Assembly: GCA_902521355.1 (NCBI GenBank)
Contig: CABYRT010000006.1
Span: forward strand, 1-64,000
Length of the DNA: 64,000 nt
Direction of reading: 5' to 3'
Source of the DNA: an uncultured Pelagibacteraceae bacterium
GTDB taxonomy: Bacteria; Pseudomonadota; Alphaproteobacteria; Pelagibacterales; Pelagibacteraceae
The notes beneath the pieces are model-generated. The model did not search any database and was not told where the DNA came from. It saw nothing but the letters and a program-made list of their open reading frames with translations. The position numbers and the translations under genes were made by a program. Shown piece after piece: positions 18,931 to 28,363 of the stretch. Each line of letters opens with the position of its first letter. Position 1 is the first letter of the stretch.

Positions 18931-20556
18931 ATGCATTTAAAAAATTCTTTAATTTCAATAAATGAATTTTTTTACTCTTCTAGAAATCAAATAAGAAAAA
19001 TATACCTAAAATCAAATCTCTATAATAATAAAATTTCAAAAATTGAAATTAACAACATTTCCTACAGACCCAGCCTAAGTGTTCTTAGCTGCTTAGTAAA
19101 ATATGATAAAAAAAAGGTTAAAATTGAGGAATTAGATAAAGAGAATATTTGGGAAAATAAAAAATTAAGTGGAAATAATTTAAATAAACTAAATAATTTT
19201 TATTGGTTGTTTAGCATTGATTTAAAGTCTTCCGCGAATATTACACAGTCAATAATTGAAAAGTGGATAGAAAAAAATGAAAATTATAATTCATTAACAT
19301 GGCAGCTTGATATTTTATCAAAAAGAATAATATCTTGGATATCAAACTCTAAGTTAACTTATGATAAAAGTGGCAACGAATATAAAAAAAAATTTAATTT
19401 TTCTATAAACAAACAAATTAATCATTTAATAAATGAGATAAGTAAATCACAATCTGTTGATGATAAATTATTGGGCTGTACTGCAATAATAATCACCGGA
19501 CTGTCATATGAAAATGAAAAATTTTTAAATTATGGTCTAGAATTGTTAAGAAAAATTATTATTACCTCTTTTGACGACGAGTACTTTCCAAAAACAAGGA
19601 GTATAAGACAGTTAAATTTTTATTTAAAATATTTTGTTCTTGTTAGAGAATTATTAAAGGAATCTTTTAATAATATACCTGAGTACCTTGATGAAATAAT
19701 TTTCTATCTCGGAAAATCTTATGCGATTTTCACAAAACCTGAAGAAAGTTTACTTTTTAATGGAAATCATCAAAACGACTTAAAAGAATTTAATAAATAT
19801 CTATCGCTATATAAATATAAATTTGAAAATTCGAATAATGAAGTTGGAGGATACGCAATTTTAAAAAATAAAAATTGCACTCTTGCTATGGATATTGGAA
19901 ATTCCCCCCAAAAAAAATTTTCACATAATTATCAAAGTGGAGCTCTTTCATTTGAATTCTTTTATAAAAGTAAAAAACTGATTTCAAATTCTGGTTATTT
20001 TCAAGATTATAAAAGTAAACTAAATCTAATTTCAAAATCCACTGCAGCTCATTCAACCCTTATAATAGATAATCATTCAAGTTGTTCATTTACAAATAGC
20101 AGAAGCAATAATTTATTAGCAAATGGTTTGAAAATTAGTAACAAAAATATTGTTAATGAAAAAAACTATTGGTTAATAAAAGCATCCCATAATGGTTATT
20201 TAAAAAAATTAGGAATTTTGCATGAAAGATCTTTAGAATATTTTGCAGAAAAAGATAAATTGATAGGATTAGATAAAATAATTTCAAAAAATAAGTTAGA
20301 GTCAAAAAAATATGATATCAGGTTCCATATGGAGCCAGGTGTTAAATTAACAAAAACTTTAGATAACAAAACGATACTAATTGAAATTGAAAATTCTGGA
20401 TGGAGATTTTCAAGTAACTGCGAGAATATTAATATTGAATCAGGTATATATTTCGGTAATAAAAATTTATCTAGTGAAAACCAAAATATATGTTTATCAG
20501 GCAAAACAAACGATATAAGTTTAGAAATTAAATGGGTATTCGAAAAAATACAGTAA
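18931..20556 (+). CDS. Heparinase II/III family protein
   Basis: A 541-residue protein of the alphaproteobacterial heparinase II/III-like family, whose gene usually lies just before purH. The N-terminal half is an all-helical toroid-like domain. The C-terminal half is a beta-sandwich containing family segments such as GGYAILKNKNCTLAMDIG, HNYQSGALSFEFFYKSKKLISNSG and AAHSTLIIDNHSS. True heparinases are secreted polysaccharide lyases, but these homologues usually lack a signal peptide, as here, and probably act on cell-wall or intracellular material. It starts 1 base after rpe and overlaps purH by 25 bases. Confidence 0.85.
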   Translation: MHLKNSLISINEFFYSSRNQIRKIYLKSNLYNNKISKIEINNISYRPSLSVLSCLVKYDKKKVKIEELDKENIWENKKLSGNNLNKLNNFYWLFSIDLKSSANITQSIIEKWIEKNENYNSLTWQLDILSKRIISWISNSKLTYDKSGNEYKKKFNFSINKQINHLINEISKSQSVDDKLLGCTAIIITGLSYENEKFLNYGLELLRKIIITSFDDEYFPKTRSIRQLNFYLKYFVLVRELLKESFNNIPEYLDEIIFYLGKSYAIFTKPEESLLFNGNHQNDLKEFNKYLSLYKYKFENSNNEVGGYAILKNKNCTLAMDIGNSPQKKFSHNYQSGALSFEFFYKSKKLISNSGYFQDYKSKLNLISKSTAAHSTLIIDNHSSCSFTNSRSNNLLANGLKISNKNIVNEKNYWLIKASHNGYLKKLGILHERSLEYFAEKDKLIGLDKIISKNKLESKKYDIRFHMEPGVKLTKTLDNKTILIEIENSGWRFSSNCENINIESGIYFGNKNLSSENQNICLSGKTNDISLEIKWVFEKIQ

Positions 20557-22091
20557 AAATCAAGACTGCTTTAATTTCCTTGTCAGATAAATCTAATTTA
20601 ATGTCGTTATTAACTTTATTAAAAAAATATAATATTAAAATAATAAGCTCAGGTGGAACATACAAAAAAATTAAAGCCATGGGTTTTAGATGTTTAGAGG
20701 TATCTAAATTTACAAATTCAAAAGAGTTATTAGATGGTAGAGTAAAAACCTTACATCCAAAAATTCATGCTGGAATTTTAAATATTAGACGGAACCAAAA
20801 ACATCAAAAAGAAATGAAAATTAATAATTATGAAAATATAGATTTAGTAGTCACAAATTTTTATCCATTTGAAAAGGTTTTGTTAAGTAAGTTTGGTCAC
20901 AAAAATATAATAGAAAATATAGATATTGGAGGACCAACAATAGTTAGATCAGCTGCAAAAAATTATAATGATGTGGTAGTTTTGAGCAACTCAAAACAGT
21001 ATGAGGATTTAGCTAATGAATTAAATAAAAATAGAGGATCGACAAATTTAGATTTTAGAGAAAAATTAGCTGAAGAAGCATTTATGGAAACCGCATATTA
21101 TGAGTCAAAAATTTTTAATTATTTTAATCAGAAATCTGAAAACTTTTTCCCAATCAAGAATATATTTTCCGGAAAATTAATTGAGAAGACAAGATATGGA
21201 GAAAACCCACATCAAAAGGCCGCAATATATTCACAAAATAACAAACAGGAAATTTTTCAAATCAGTGGAAAGCAACTAAGTTACAACAACTATAACGATC
21301 TTTATTCAGCTATTAGTGTATCTAAAACTTTACCAAAAAATAATGGCGTAGCAATAATTAAGCATGCAAATCCTTGTGGAGTTTCTATTAATCCAAACAA
21401 AATCAAATCTTTTAAAGAGGCTTTAGAAAGTGACCCTATCAGTGCCTACGGTGGTATTGTATCATGTAATTTTAAATTAAATATTAGTTTAGCTAAAGAG
21501 ATTAATAAAATATTTTTTGAGGTAATAGTTGCAAATGGATTTGACAAAAAATCTGTTAAACTTTTAAAAAAGAAAAAAAAACTAAGGCTAATTGATTCTA
21601 GTAAAGTTGAAAAAAACTTTAAATTTAATTTTATAAATAAATTTAATTCTATTTTAGTTCAAGATCCGGATACTCATTATTTTTCTAGGAAAGATTTTAA
21701 AATTGTGTCAAAATTAAAACCTACAAATAAAACTTTAGATAAACTTATCTTTGCATTTAATATATGCAGAAGTGTTAAATCGAATGCGATAGTCATTACA
21801 AAAGATTACAAAACAATAGGCATAGGCTCTGGTCAACCGAGTAGATTAGACAGTTGTAAAATAGCAATTGATAAAATGAAAAAGTTTCAGAAAATAAACG
21901 ATAGTGATGAAATATTAGCAGCTTCTGATGCATTTTTCCCATTTGTGGATGGTATAGAAAAATTGGTACAAGCAGGAATTTCAGCAGTCATTCAACCGTC
22001 GGGTTCAATTAATGATAAAGAAATTATTAAATTTGCTAACCAGACAAATACTATTTTAGTATTTTCCAAAACAAGACACTTTAATCACTGA
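20532..22091 (+). CDS. purH: Bifunctional AICAR formyltransferase/IMP cyclohydrolase
   Basis: A 519-residue enzyme for the last two steps of IMP synthesis. The N-terminal cyclohydrolase domain has LISLSDKSNLM, SSGGTYKKI and LDGRVKTLHPKIHAG. The formyltransferase domain has RYGENPHQKAA, the catalytic KHANPCGV block and the C-terminal SDAFFPFVDGIEKLVQAG and QPSGSINDKE. The start overlaps the preceding gene by 25 bases; the first residues are few enough that a slightly later start is possible, but the motif LISLSDKSN begins close to it. It ends convergently, one base from the next gene's stop. Confidence 0.96.
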   Translation: MGIRKNTVKIKTALISLSDKSNLMSLLTLLKKYNIKIISSGGTYKKIKAMGFRCLEVSKFTNSKELLDGRVKTLHPKIHAGILNIRRNQKHQKEMKINNYENIDLVVTNFYPFEKVLLSKFGHKNIIENIDIGGPTIVRSAAKNYNDVVVLSNSKQYEDLANELNKNRGSTNLDFREKLAEEAFMETAYYESKIFNYFNQKSENFFPIKNIFSGKLIEKTRYGENPHQKAAIYSQNNKQEIFQISGKQLSYNNYNDLYSAISVSKTLPKNNGVAIIKHANPCGVSINPNKIKSFKEALESDPISAYGGIVSCNFKLNISLAKEINKIFFEVIVANGFDKKSVKLLKKKKKLRLIDSSKVEKNFKFNFINKFNSILVQDPDTHYFSRKDFKIVSKLKPTNKTLDKLIFAFNICRSVKSNAIVITKDYKTIGIGSGQPSRLDSCKIAIDKMKKFQKINDSDEILAASDAFFPFVDGIEKLVQAGISAVIQPSGSINDKEIIKFANQTNTILVFSKTRHFNH

Positions 22092-22430
22092 TCAATTTAT
22101 TTTATCTATTTTAGCAGCTAAAATAAAGTCGCTCTCAGCAAGACCTTTAATTGCATGGGTAAATATTTTAATCCTTGCGTAACCCCATCCAAACCATAAA
22201 TCGGGATGATGTCCTTCTGCTTCAGCAAGCTCACCCACTTTATTTACAAATGCTAGACTTTCTAAAAAATTGTTAAATTTATAATCTTTAATTAAATGAA
22301 AACCATCTATCTTGTCGTCAATAACTTTCCATCCATCGACTTGTTTTAGATATTTGTGAATTTCATTTGTATTAAAAGGTGGTATATTTCCTTCACAAGG
22401 AACACATTTTTTGTTTGCTAAATCACTCAT
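22092..22430 (-). CDS. 4a-hydroxytetrahydrobiopterin dehydratase (pterin-4a-carbinolamine dehydratase)
   Basis: A 112-residue member of the PCD/DCoH family. The active-site block AEAEGHHPDLWFGWGYARIKIFTHAIKGL contains the paired His residues and the WGYARIKIFTH strand. Pterin-binding enzymes of this family recycle carbinolamine pterins or act in molybdopterin-linked roles. No aromatic amino acid hydroxylase is visible in the window. Its start overlaps the end of the FkbM methyltransferase gene by 8 bases on the same strand. Confidence 0.93.
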   Translation of the reverse strand: MSDLANKKCVPCEGNIPPFNTNEIHKYLKQVDGWKVIDDKIDGFHLIKDYKFNNFLESLAFVNKVGELAEAEGHHPDLWFGWGYARIKIFTHAIKGLAESDFILAAKIDKIN

Positions 22431-23337
22431 TTGAGAGAAATTCCTCCATAGTTTTACTCGAGTTTTTTATTAAGTAATAGTTACCAATCGTTTTGTAGTT
22501 TTTTTTTAATTGTTTTAATTTAACAAGAATAATATCAAAACTTAACATCTCATTTTTATCGTTGTAAATTGAATAATCATATTTAACTAAAAAATCTTTT
22601 AAATAATTAATATTAAACTGAATGTCAAATGTAAATTTAGAAAATTCAATTATAATTAATGGCGACGTATTTTTAATGAAATTTAGTGCTCCATCTATTA
22701 CATTAATTTCATTACCTTCAACATCTAACTTAATAATAGGCATAAAATTTTTAAAATCATAATTTTTTATTAAAGTATCAATTTTTAAAGTTTTAACTTT
22801 TATAACTGAATAATTTTTAAAATCATTGTGTGTTTGTGAACTTTCCCAATCATTTAAACTTTCATTAAACGAAATTATATCATCATCTGTATTCGAAAGT
22901 GCTCTATTTTTGAAATATACATTTTTAAAATAATTTAGGTCTAAGTTTTTTAAAAATTGTATTGATGTATTTTTTGATGCTTCAATAGAAATAATCAAGT
23001 TATCAGGTGACAATGAAGCAGTATAAAATGAATAAAAACCATAGTTACAACCACAATCTAATAAAAATATTTTGTTCTTTTTTGAAAATTTTTTAATGAC
23101 ACTCAATTCGTGAAAATCTCCAAATTCACATTTTTTTAACAAAAAGTAAGAAGTTTTATTTTTATTTATACTTCCAAAAATATAAAAATTATAAATTTTA
23201 ATAATAATGTCAAAAGCTAAGAAATTTCTAACTAATCTAAAAATAATATAGTAAAAAACTTTACCTCTAAATGATCGTATATCTTTATCTTTAACAAACT
23301 TTTGAAAAAATAAGGTTAATAGTTTTGATTTAATCAC
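22423..23337 (-). CDS. FkbM family methyltransferase
   Basis: A 304-residue protein with an FkbM methyltransferase core. The S-adenosylmethionine-binding strand is IFLLDCGCNYGFYSF, followed by the acidic SIEAS and later the DVEGNEINVIDGA block typical of FkbM. I place the start at the GTG at 23337. An open frame continues to 23388, but those upstream codons are the antisense-oriented tRNA-Gly itself and give the well-known false peptide RSWVQVPLPAP. Such enzymes usually O-methylate sugars or lipids of the cell surface. It is very AT-rich. A second, distinct FkbM gene lies on the other side of the tRNA. Confidence 0.85.
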   Translation of the reverse strand: MIKSKLLTLFFQKFVKDKDIRSFRGKVFYYIIFRLVRNFLAFDIIIKIYNFYIFGSINKNKTSYFLLKKCEFGDFHELSVIKKFSKKNKIFLLDCGCNYGFYSFYTASLSPDNLIISIEASKNTSIQFLKNLDLNYFKNVYFKNRALSNTDDDIISFNESLNDWESSQTHNDFKNYSVIKVKTLKIDTLIKNYDFKNFMPIIKLDVEGNEINVIDGALNFIKNTSPLIIIEFSKFTFDIQFNINYLKDFLVKYDYSIYNDKNEMLSFDIILVKLKQLKKNYKTIGNYYLIKNSSKTMEEFLSNE

Positions 23338-23343
23338 ATTATT

Positions 23344-23418
23344 TGGAGCGGGCAATGGGACTTGAACCCACGACCTTCTCGTTGGCAACGAGACGCTCTA
23401 CCACTGAGCTATGCCCGC
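23344..23418 (-). tRNA. tRNA-Gly (GCC anticodon), CCA encoded
   Basis: The minus strand gives a full cloverleaf. The 7-base acceptor GCGGGCA pairs with TGCCCGC. The D-arm contains AGCTCAGTGGTAGAGC, the anticodon stem TCTCG/CGAGA encloses loop TTGCCAA (anticodon GCC), and the T-arm loop is GTTCAAGTC. The discriminator is T and CCA is encoded. It reads codons GGC and GGU. Confidence 0.97.
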
Positions 23419-23565
23419 TTGTTCTATTAGTACAGAAAATATTAGCTTTTTAGTAATTAAGCAAGTAACAATTTTGATCAGTCAGATTTAAAATTGTCTC
23501 CTTTAATCAAAAAGTTTTATCAATTTTATAATTTTTATATTAAGTAATATTGTATTAACTAAGAC

Positions 23566-24390
23566 ATGAAAAATATAAAAAAACAAAAATATAAACACGG
23601 TATTTTTTCTTATTACGAAAATGATAAATATATTGGAAAAAGTCTATCAGAATATGGGGAATGGTCAGAAGCTGAGGTAAATTTAATTAAACAATTAGTA
23701 AATAATAACGAAAATATAATTGAAGTTGGATCAAATATAGGCACGCACACTATCCCTTTAGCAAAACATGTTTCGAATGGTGGTCAAATATTTGCATTTG
23801 AACCACAATCACAGAATTATAAATTATTACTAGATAATATTAATGACAACGAGATAAAAAATGTAGAGGTTTCAAAATTAGCACTATCTTCAAAAGAAGG
23901 TGAAGCATTTATGAATAAATTTGATGAAAATAAAACAAGTAACTTTGGAGATGCCAGAATTTTTAGTGATAATAATGAGAACTATGAAAAAGTACCAGTT
24001 AAAACTTTAGATCAAATATATTATGATAAAACTAAAGAAAATTTCTCTGTTAAATTAATTAAGTGCGATACACAAGGTCAAGAATTAAATATTATTATTG
24101 GAGCAAAAAAAATTATAGATAAATATAAACCTTATTTATACGTTGAAAATGACGACGTTTACACATCAAAAAATTTAATAGAAAAAATCAAAAGTATGGG
24201 ATATGTCATGTTTTGGCATAAACCGCCGTTGTTCAATCCAAACAATTTTTTAAAAAATCCAAATAACATATTTTCAAATATAGTTTCATTTAATATGCTT
24301 TGTATTCATGATAGTGTAAGAATTCAACTTAATGAAATTTGGAAAAAATTTGAGGTAAAAGATAGTAATTTCCATCCACTAAAAAAATAA
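23566..24390 (+). CDS. FkbM family methyltransferase
   Basis: A 274-residue protein with an FkbM core: the SAM-binding NIIEVGSNIGTHTIPLA, then IFAFEPQSQNY with the acidic ribose contact, and LIKCDTQGQELNIIIGA matching the conserved D-x-(E/Q)-G block. It probably methylates a surface polysaccharide or glycolipid, judging from family behaviour. It lies 147 bases from the tRNA-Gly on the opposite strand, mirroring the other FkbM gene. The two proteins share only the family core, so they are not a recent duplication. Confidence 0.88.
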   Translation: MKNIKKQKYKHGIFSYYENDKYIGKSLSEYGEWSEAEVNLIKQLVNNNENIIEVGSNIGTHTIPLAKHVSNGGQIFAFEPQSQNYKLLLDNINDNEIKNVEVSKLALSSKEGEAFMNKFDENKTSNFGDARIFSDNNENYEKVPVKTLDQIYYDKTKENFSVKLIKCDTQGQELNIIIGAKKIIDKYKPYLYVENDDVYTSKNLIEKIKSMGYVMFWHKPPLFNPNNFLKNPNNIFSNIVSFNMLCIHDSVRIQLNEIWKKFEVKDSNFHPLKK

Positions 24391-24491
24391 ATAAAAGATT
24401 TAATAATTTAAAAAGTTTTTAATTAATGGATGCGACTATGAATTCATTTTAACTCTGTTGTATCTTTATGTATAATAATTATAATAAAAAT

Positions 24492-25133
24492 ATGAACGTA
24501 GATAAATTACCTAAAACTATTCCAATATTTCCACTGTCCAACTTTATAATGTTTCCAGGAACTACTGTTCCTTTAAATATTTTTGAACCCAGATATTTGC
24601 AGATGGTAAATGATAGTATGAAAAAGCACAGAATAATTGGAATGATACAACCAAAAAAAACTGGAAAGCTTGAAAAACCAGACTTATATAATATTGGATG
24701 TATTGGAAAAATAACAAGTTTTAACGAAACAGAAGATGGTAGAATATTAATTATTCTAAATGGGATTTGTAGATTTAAAATTGAGTCAGAGATACAAACT
24801 GACAAATTATACCGTGAATGTGACGTACAGTATAATAATTTTTCTGATGATGTTTCAAATAGCATAGGAAATTTAAATTTTTCTGACTTAAATATAATAA
24901 TGGAAAATATGCAAAAATTTTTTAAAAAACAGGGATACATTGTAAATTTAAAAGAATTAAATAAAAAAGACCTGACCCAGACTTTAAATGATCTATCAAT
25001 GGCATCGCCTTTTTCATTAGAAGAAAAACAAATTTTATTGGAGAGCAGAGATATTAATATTCGTAAAGAAAAAATGGAACAGATTTTAAATAATTATATT
25101 AAAGATGAATTCGAAAATACTACACTTCAATAG
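24492..25133 (+). CDS. Lon-protease substrate-binding (LON-N) domain protein
   Basis: A 213-residue protein made of the N-terminal substrate-binding domain of Lon, without its ATPase and protease parts. It starts with the usual KTIPIFPLSNFIMFPGTTVPLNIFEPRY and has IGMIQP, GCIGKI and ILNGICRFKI strands followed by helices. An in-frame ATG at 24468 would add 8 residues; homologues normally begin close to the first strand, so I use 24492. The family is common in alphaproteobacteria but its function is not settled. It ends 1 base before the convergent UbiH-like gene. Confidence 0.9.
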   Translation: MNVDKLPKTIPIFPLSNFIMFPGTTVPLNIFEPRYLQMVNDSMKKHRIIGMIQPKKTGKLEKPDLYNIGCIGKITSFNETEDGRILIILNGICRFKIESEIQTDKLYRECDVQYNNFSDDVSNSIGNLNFSDLNIIMENMQKFFKKQGYIVNLKELNKKDLTQTLNDLSMASPFSLEEKQILLESRDINIRKEKMEQILNNYIKDEFENTTLQ

Positions 25134-25134
25134 A

Positions 25135-26217
25135 TCATAAATTTAATCCTCTATCTGATAGAATACTAGAATATTTTTTAAATTTTAAATTTTTATTTAG
25201 AACCTTAAACAAAGATTTAGAAATTAAACTGTTAAATTGACTATCAAATTTGAAAAATTCATAAATTCCATCAATAGCTTTTCCATATAAATAATTTAGA
25301 TGTTTATTAGATTTTTGAAATTCTTCTGCTACAGAAATATCTACTGGTAGACCCAAATAAAGCTTTTGATCAATGATATTTGACAATGATTTGATATCTC
25401 TAATTGTCATATTAAATCCTTGACCTGCGAGAGGATGAATTCTGTGTATTAGATCACCAAATGCTAATATATTTTTGTGTATATAGTTTCTTAACATTAT
25501 GAAGTTTATAGGGAATTTTTCGATATTGCTTATTCTATTTATATTATAAAGTGAATTATACTTCTTAAATAAATCTAAAATTTTTTCATCACTTATATTT
25601 TTTCCAAGATAAGAAAAAACAATTGATGTTTGTTTTCTTGAAATTGGTAAGAAAGCTAAAGGTCCAAATTTTGTAAATATTTGAGAAGCAATATAATTTT
25701 CAATTTTATTGTGATCTATTATAAAAGTATAAGCATAGCTTTTATAATCTTTCTTTATTTTATTATAAAAAAATTTTTTAGATATTATATTATCGTTTTC
25801 ACTATTAATAACTAAATCATAACTCTTTGTTTTATTAATTAAATTTGAATATGATGTGTTGATATTAATTATATTTACATATTTAGATTTTTTTATCTTG
25901 TTTATAAGTGATTTTTTAAACTTAAAATAACTTATAAGATTAAACGTTTCTTTTTTTTTTGTCTTAAAATTTATTATCTCTTGTGATTTTAAATTCTCTA
26001 CGTAAATTTTAATTTCTTTTGACTTCCAAAATGAAACTGGTTGTATTTTTAAATCATTTAAGTATTTAAAATTATCAGCAGATATAGCTATGGTTCTATT
26101 TGTCTTATGATTGAGAAAATTATTCTTTAGATACAAATCAACTTTAAGTTTTTTTTTTGTAAATAACGATGCGAGAATTAAATTAGTGAGATTTTGACCA
26201 ATTAGACAAATTTTCAT
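25135..26217 (-). CDS. UbiH/UbiF-type FAD-dependent monooxygenase-like protein
   Basis: A 360-residue protein of the flavin aromatic-hydroxylase family that acts on ubiquinone precursors. The second FAD-binding block is well kept (AFGDLIHRIHPLAGQGFNMTIRDIKSL), as is the helical C-terminus typical of UbiH-like proteins. The N-terminal dinucleotide motif is degenerate: instead of GxGxxG the residues at 7-12 are GQNLTN, so two of three glycines are Asn. It may still bind FAD, as some UbiH relatives tolerate changes, but the enzyme could also be impaired or altered. It is divergent from ftsK. Confidence 0.75.
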   Translation of the reverse strand: MKICLIGQNLTNLILASLFTKKKLKVDLYLKNNFLNHKTNRTIAISADNFKYLNDLKIQPVSFWKSKEIKIYVENLKSQEIINFKTKKKETFNLISYFKFKKSLINKIKKSKYVNIININTSYSNLINKTKSYDLVINSENDNIISKKFFYNKIKKDYKSYAYTFIIDHNKIENYIASQIFTKFGPLAFLPISRKQTSIVFSYLGKNISDEKILDLFKKYNSLYNINRISNIEKFPINFIMLRNYIHKNILAFGDLIHRIHPLAGQGFNMTIRDIKSLSNIIDQKLYLGLPVDISVAEEFQKSNKHLNYLYGKAIDGIYEFFKFDSQFNSLISKSLFKVLNKNLKFKKYSSILSDRGLNL

Positions 26218-26278
26218 AACAAATTAATTTTAACAATAAAAATTAAATGATACAAAGTGACAAATAAATATTTGATTC

Positions 26279-28363
26279 GTGATTATTAAAAATTATCTCA
26301 ATAAAATAGCTGATTTTGCATTAAGAAGATTTACTGAGCTAATTGGCATCATATTAGTTTTTGTATCTATTTTACTTTTTATATCTTTAATAAGTTATTC
26401 TCCAAATGATCCAAATTTTATATTCCCAGAAAGTCAGCAGATAGAAAATTTGTTAGGATTGAAGGGAAGTTTAATTGCAGATATGTTTTATCAATCAATA
26501 GGAATAATTTCTTTATTGGTACCCTTTTCGCTTTTTTTTACAGGTATATCAATTACTATTAATAAAAGATTAGTTATAGTAATCGAAAATATTTTTTTTG
26601 TTATTCTTTACATTATTATTGCCACTTCCTTTTTTAGTATTTTCAATATTGATAGTTATTGGTTAATAATAAATGGTAATGAAGGTTTTGTAGGAGACTT
26701 TATTTCGAAAACATTTGTTGCTGACTTTTTAAAAATTAACGAAAAAATAAGTTATTATTTTCTAATCTTATTAACTTTATTATTCTTTTTACTAAGTAGT
26801 AATTTTAAAATATCTCATATTTATAAAATATTTTTATTATTCAAAAAAATATTTTTATCTAAAGAAAAAAAGATTAAATCTGATGAAAGTTTAGAAAAGA
26901 ATAATCTAATTAATACTAATTTAGTAGAAACACGCCAACAGGAAGATTTATTTAATAATTATAAAAAAAATAATTCAATAAATAATTTTAAAATTAAATT
27001 ACCTTTAGTTGATTTTTTGAAGAAACCAGAAAAATTATCAAATAAAAAAGATGAAATTAAAGTTGATGGTGAAAGTTTAGAAAAAATTCTACTTGATTTT
27101 GGTGTTGAAGGAAAAATAAAAAGAATAAGTCATGGACCAGTTGTTTCATTAAATGAATTTGAACCAGCAGCTGGTGTTAAAGTTTCAAAAATTATTAATT
27201 TATCAGAGGATATTGCTAGGAATACTAGTTCAGAGACTGCAAGAATATCTACTATCCCCGGCAGTAGTACAATCGGAATAGAATTACCAAAAATTTCAAG
27301 GGAAAACGTTTATTTACGGGAGATAATTGATGATAAAAATTTTAAAAATAAAAATATTAAATTGCCTATTGCATTAGGAAAAAGTATTTCCGGAGAACCA
27401 ATTACTAGTGATTTAAGTTCTATGCCTCATTTACTAATTGCTGGAACAACTGGTTCAGGAAAATCTGTATGTATAAATACAATAATACTTTCATTAATAT
27501 ATAGACATACACCTGAAATTTGTAAATTTATTTTAATTGATCCAAAGATGCTTGAACTATCAACATATGAGGGAATTCCCCATTTATTATGTCCTGTAAT
27601 TACTGAAGCTAAAAAAGCTGCTAGTGTATTGGGATGGGTGGTAAAAGAAATGGAAAGTAGGTACAGACTTATGACAAAAGTTGGGGTTAAGAATATTGAC
27701 GGATATAATGAAAAAAACAGAATTAAGATGCCATATATTGTTGTAATAGTTGACGAAATGTCTGACTTAATGTTGGTGGCTGGAAAAGAAATCGAAAATT
27801 ACATTCAAAAATTATCTCAAATGGCACGAGCCGCTGGTATACATATAATAATGGCTACGCAACGACCTAGTGTTGACGTTATAACAGGGACAATAAAAGC
27901 AAATTTTCCAACTAGGATATCTTTCCAAGTAACATCTAAAATTGACAGCCGAACAATATTAGGCGAACAGGGAGCAGAACAATTGCTAGGCAAAGGAGAC
28001 ATGTTATTTATGTCTTCTGCGAATAGAATAACTAGAATACATGCCCCATACGTTTCAGAGATAGAAATAGACAAGGTTAATAATTTTTTAAGAAATCAAG
28101 CAGAGCCTGATTATGTTAATGAAATATTAAATTTTGTAGATGAAAAAGAAATTAACGCAAAAAATAATGAAAATAATGATATTGATGAATTGTATAACAC
28201 AGCATTAGAAATAGTTAAATCAGAAAGAAAAGCATCCACATCCTTTTTACAAAGAAAACTCCAAATTGGATATAATAGAGCAGCTAGAATTATTGACCAA
28301 ATGGAAGCTAATGGAGAAGTTAGTAAAGCTAATCATGTGGGAAAAAGAGAAGTTTTAAGTTAG
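26279..28363 (+). CDS. ftsK: DNA translocase FtsK/SpoIIIE family
   Basis: A 694-residue septal DNA pump for chromosome segregation. About four N-terminal transmembrane segments lie within residues 15-180. They are followed by a short linker, the motor with Walker A (GTTGSGKSVCINT) and the DPKMLELSTYEGIPHLL and VVIVDEMSDLM blocks, and a C-terminal winged-helix gamma domain (FLQRKLQIGYNRAARIIDQME) that reads orienting sequences. It is short for FtsK because the linker is reduced, as expected for a streamlined genome. The start is GTG at 26279. The stop overlaps the GTG of the lolA gene. Confidence 0.95.
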   Translation: MIIKNYLNKIADFALRRFTELIGIILVFVSILLFISLISYSPNDPNFIFPESQQIENLLGLKGSLIADMFYQSIGIISLLVPFSLFFTGISITINKRLVIVIENIFFVILYIIIATSFFSIFNIDSYWLIINGNEGFVGDFISKTFVADFLKINEKISYYFLILLTLLFFLLSSNFKISHIYKIFLLFKKIFLSKEKKIKSDESLEKNNLINTNLVETRQQEDLFNNYKKNNSINNFKIKLPLVDFLKKPEKLSNKKDEIKVDGESLEKILLDFGVEGKIKRISHGPVVSLNEFEPAAGVKVSKIINLSEDIARNTSSETARISTIPGSSTIGIELPKISRENVYLREIIDDKNFKNKNIKLPIALGKSISGEPITSDLSSMPHLLIAGTTGSGKSVCINTIILSLIYRHTPEICKFILIDPKMLELSTYEGIPHLLCPVITEAKKAASVLGWVVKEMESRYRLMTKVGVKNIDGYNEKNRIKMPYIVVIVDEMSDLMLVAGKEIENYIQKLSQMARAAGIHIIMATQRPSVDVITGTIKANFPTRISFQVTSKIDSRTILGEQGAEQLLGKGDMLFMSSANRITRIHAPYVSEIEIDKVNNFLRNQAEPDYVNEILNFVDEKEINAKNNENNDIDELYNTALEIVKSERKASTSFLQRKLQIGYNRAARIIDQMEANGEVSKANHVGKREVLS

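Noticed and set aside
23338-23388. N-terminal extension of the FkbM protein reading RSWVQVPLPAP
   Set aside because: These codons are the tRNA-Gly gene read on the same strand, a well-known annotation artefact. The GTG at 23337 is a better start.
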